From: Gemmiger_A avium
GTDB taxonomy: Bacteria; Bacillota; Clostridia; Oscillospirales; Ruminococcaceae
Length of the DNA: 64,000 bases
NCBI GenBank assembly: GCA_019114585.1
Contig: DXFE01000048.1
Coordinates: 6,387-70,386 of the forward strand
Direction: 5' to 3'
The notes under the pieces are model-generated. The model made no database searches. It worked only from the letters and a program-made list of their open reading frames with translations, and was not told where the DNA came from. A program made the translations under genes and the position numbers. Below are positions 62,086 to 64,000 of the stretch, one piece after another (within the stretch, counting starts at the first letter, position 1; every line of letters starts with the position of its first letter).

Positions 62086-62625
62086 ATGCCTGTGCAATAC
62101 GCCCGCTCTTCCCTGAAAACAGCCCGGCTGCTGCTCATTCCGCTGGGCGCCGCTTTGCTGGCAGCCCTGTGTCTGCCCCTCTATGCGCTGCGCGCCCGCG
62201 TGGAGCGCTCAACCGCCGCCGACTGGGCCGACGCTTCTCAGCGTTCTTCCCTGCAAGCCGGCGTGGAAGGTGCCGTGCAGGAGAATGATGTTCTTGTGCT
62301 GACCGGCTGGGCCCTGGATGAGGGCGTACAGTACGACAGCTACAACTGGGGCAACGGCGGGCCGGTTCGGGGCCCCTGGAATGACAGCCGGTTTGCGCTG
62401 CTGGATCTGACGAACGGTACCTTGTATCTGCTTCCCACGCAGGCGTCCGAGCCGGCAGAGGATGCGGCCTGGCTGCCGCAGGACGGGCTGAACTACGGCC
62501 GCCCCTGCCTGACTAGCCGCGTTTCGCTGTCCAAACTGCCGGAGCGAGCGGAAATCTGCGTGACCTTTACCCTGCCGGACGGAAGCCGGTACCTGTATCA
62601 TACCGGTGAGGAGGTGCGCCAATGA
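62086..62625 (+). CDS. Small single-pass membrane protein with LxGWA core (module copy 2)
   Basis: A 179-residue relative of the protein at 50321-50812. One helix at about 13-34 (ARLLLIPLGAALLAALCLPLYAL), then an outside domain: DVLVLTGWALDEGVQ, RFALLDLTNGTLYLLPT and EICVTFTLPDGSRYLYHTG line up with copy 1 in order and spacing, while copy 2 has an insert (SYNWGNGGPVRGPWNDS) after the GWA core. ATG 62086 has AAGGAG eight bases upstream. The stop overlaps the next start (ATGA), exactly as in copy 1. No promoter is evident in the short gap after the rny terminator. Unknown function. Confidence 0.8.
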   Translation: MPVQYARSSLKTARLLLIPLGAALLAALCLPLYALRARVERSTAADWADASQRSSLQAGVEGAVQENDVLVLTGWALDEGVQYDSYNWGNGGPVRGPWNDSRFALLDLTNGTLYLLPTQASEPAEDAAWLPQDGLNYGRPCLTSRVSLSKLPERAEICVTFTLPDGSRYLYHTGEEVRQ

Positions 62626-63959
62626 TCGCCCAAAAGCAGCGAATCCAAACTCGCGTCCTGCTGTATGCGGGAATCTTTGTGGTGTTTTTTGTTTTCAACA
62701 GCTGCCTTGTATTTCGTGCCGACGACCTGCGATATATGTCTGCACCGGAAGATTACGGCAGCCTTTGGAACTGGTTTGTTTACTATTACCTGAACTGGAG
62801 CGGCCGGGCTCTGCATCTGCTCTACGTTCCCCTGACCCGGATGCCGGTATGGATATTTCGCACCCTGAACGCGCTGGTACTCACCGGACTGGCCTGGTGC
62901 CTGGAACGTCTGGCCGCCTGCTTTATTCTTCCTGCCAATGAAAGGCCCGCGCTGCCTGCCCTGACGGTGGCCGCAGGCGCCTTGACGGTGTGCACTTCCT
63001 CGCTGTTCAACACGGTACTTTGGGGCTGCGCTTCCCTCTCCTTTGTGTGGGGACTGGCCGCCTGTCTGTTTACGGTCTGGGTCATATGCCGGGCTTTCTG
63101 CGGCGAAGCGGTTTCGCCCTTTTTATGGATTGCGGCGGCTCTCTGTGCCTGTTTTGCCGCCTATGCTGAGCAGCCTGCTGCTACCCTGCTGGGCTGCCTG
63201 CTGGCACTTCTGGCCGCCTTTTTGCTGGGCCGGCGCCGTATCCCCCTCCCCTTTTGGGCAGTACTGGGCCTGACTGCCGTAAACTGCGCAGTAAACCTGG
63301 CCGCACCGGGCAACGGTGTGCGCAGCTTTGCTGAAACCATTTCCCGCTGGCCGGATTACGGCAGCTACAATCTGTGGCAGAAGCTGGCACTGGGTCTTAC
63401 CTACGGGCTGGACGCCCTGACCGGACCGTTAGCGCGCTATGTATTTATTCTGGCCGGGCTGCTGACCCTGCGTCTATTGCTGTGCCGCCGCTGGCTGCCG
63501 GCGCTGATGGGGATTCTCTGTACCGGATACTGGATGCTGGCCAGTGCCCGGGATTTTGTTCCGGCTGTGGAACCGCTGTTTGCCTTTGTGTCCGGTGACA
63601 ATCTGTACGGCGGCGGCAACCATGCGCTTTTGCTGACCTGGCTGGGACTGTTCTTCTGGTTCCTGCTCTGCGGGCTTCTGCTGGCAGACGGCGGCCAGCC
63701 CGACTGGGCGGCCGGGCTATTGGGCCTGGCGGTGCTGGCGAACCTGGTGGTAATGGGTTTTTCTCCCTCCCTCTACGCTTCTCTGGAGCGCCCTTTCTAT
63801 GTGAGCAATATTCTGATCAACCTGCTGAGCCTGCGCCAACTATTTCGCGGCGCGGTGGAGAGCCGTTTACCCCGCTGGGCTTTCTGGTTGCCCTCGGCGG
63901 TTCTGACCGCTTATGGGCTTCTCACCATGTACCGTGCCTTTATCATGCCAGTGGCATAA
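62622..63959 (+). CDS. Polytopic membrane protein, GT-C/DUF6056-like (module copy 2)
   Basis: A 445-residue protein with about 11 hydrophobic helices, paralogous to 50809-52137. The first outer loop has FRADDLRYMS with an acidic pair near 33-34 and then YYLNWSGRALHLLY; NTVLWGCASLSFVWGLAAC and a late SGDNLYGGGNHALLLTWLGL segment correspond to NYLWPLAGLC and VSNCNQLTAWIPFLLL of copy 1. Identity looks low, so the duplication is old or the copies came separately. Likely a GT-C type glycosyltransferase working with the small upstream protein (inference). The last 41 bases of the window contain no feature. Confidence 0.75.
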   Translation: MIAQKQRIQTRVLLYAGIFVVFFVFNSCLVFRADDLRYMSAPEDYGSLWNWFVYYYLNWSGRALHLLYVPLTRMPVWIFRTLNALVLTGLAWCLERLAACFILPANERPALPALTVAAGALTVCTSSLFNTVLWGCASLSFVWGLAACLFTVWVICRAFCGEAVSPFLWIAAALCACFAAYAEQPAATLLGCLLALLAAFLLGRRRIPLPFWAVLGLTAVNCAVNLAAPGNGVRSFAETISRWPDYGSYNLWQKLALGLTYGLDALTGPLARYVFILAGLLTLRLLLCRRWLPALMGILCTGYWMLASARDFVPAVEPLFAFVSGDNLYGGGNHALLLTWLGLFFWFLLCGLLLADGGQPDWAAGLLGLAVLANLVVMGFSPSLYASLERPFYVSNILINLLSLRQLFRGAVESRLPRWAFWLPSAVLTAYGLLTMYRAFIMPVA

Positions 63960-64000
63960 AACGGTTACTGTATTAATCAAAACAGGGCGCGCTGCCATTG

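Overview
The window comes from a GC-rich, low-copy-repeat Firmicute chromosome. The gene set (IreB, RNase Y, AddAB, an infC attenuator leader, a T-box leader on thrS, a BceRSAB-like module, SpoIIR, LCP protein, NadD-YqeK) fits a clostridial gut anaerobe of the Oscillospiraceae/Ruminococcaceae; a Gemmiger/Subdoligranulum/Faecalibacterium-like genome is my best guess, inferred from composition and content and not from a search. No rRNA, tRNA, CRISPR, phage or IS element was recognised.

Layout. 1-6272 (minus): six tightly coupled glycosyltransferases (three GT2, three GT4) behind one sigma-A promoter; the last is cut by the window edge. 6420-8421 (minus): ireB, a Nfo-like TIM-barrel gene, yqeG and rpsU, with clear promoters and terminators. 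8568-26548 (minus): a long run of housekeeping genes in transcription order TrmH-family methyltransferase, dprA, topA, trmFO, plsX, rnc, smc, ftsY, rdgB, yhbY, nadD-yqeK fusion, LCP gene, rsfS, leuS. 26646-28046 (minus): rplT, rpmI, infC with a leader carrying an attenuator. 28063-30999 (minus): an AT-richer pair, MBOAT acyltransferase plus AlgJ/DltD-like SGNH protein. 31151-37884 (minus): addB-addA. 38121-38468 (plus): a small repeat-containing lipoprotein. 38626-43139 (minus): BceR-S-A-B-like two-component/ABC module with a candidate BceR box. 43266-48490 (minus): peptidoglycan-binding protein, spoIIR, ispE, DUF362 ferredoxin-like protein, aminotransferase, Lrp-type regulator. 48646-52137 (plus): ACT protein, DUF711 protein, then a two-gene membrane module. 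52249-52473 (plus): DUF378. 52602-56647 (minus): polar amino acid ABC transporter plus M20 amidohydrolase. 56891-57739 (plus): RmlD-like reductase. 57799-60139 (minus): thrS with T-box. 60147-61972 (plus): rny. 62086-63959 (plus): a second copy of the two-gene membrane module.

How it fits together. Much of the accessory content points to the cell surface: the glycosyltransferase operon, the MBOAT/SGNH O-acylation pair, the LCP ligase, the RmlD-like nucleotide-sugar enzyme and two paralogous GT-C-like membrane modules. The most interesting candidate for an undescribed system is that duplicated module (50321-52137 and 62086-63959): a small single-pass protein with a conserved LxGWA core whose stop codon overlaps the start of a polytopic protein with an acidic pair in its first outer loop. 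Genes are densely packed, and ATGA, GTGA, TAATG and TGATG overlaps recur, suggesting widespread translational coupling.
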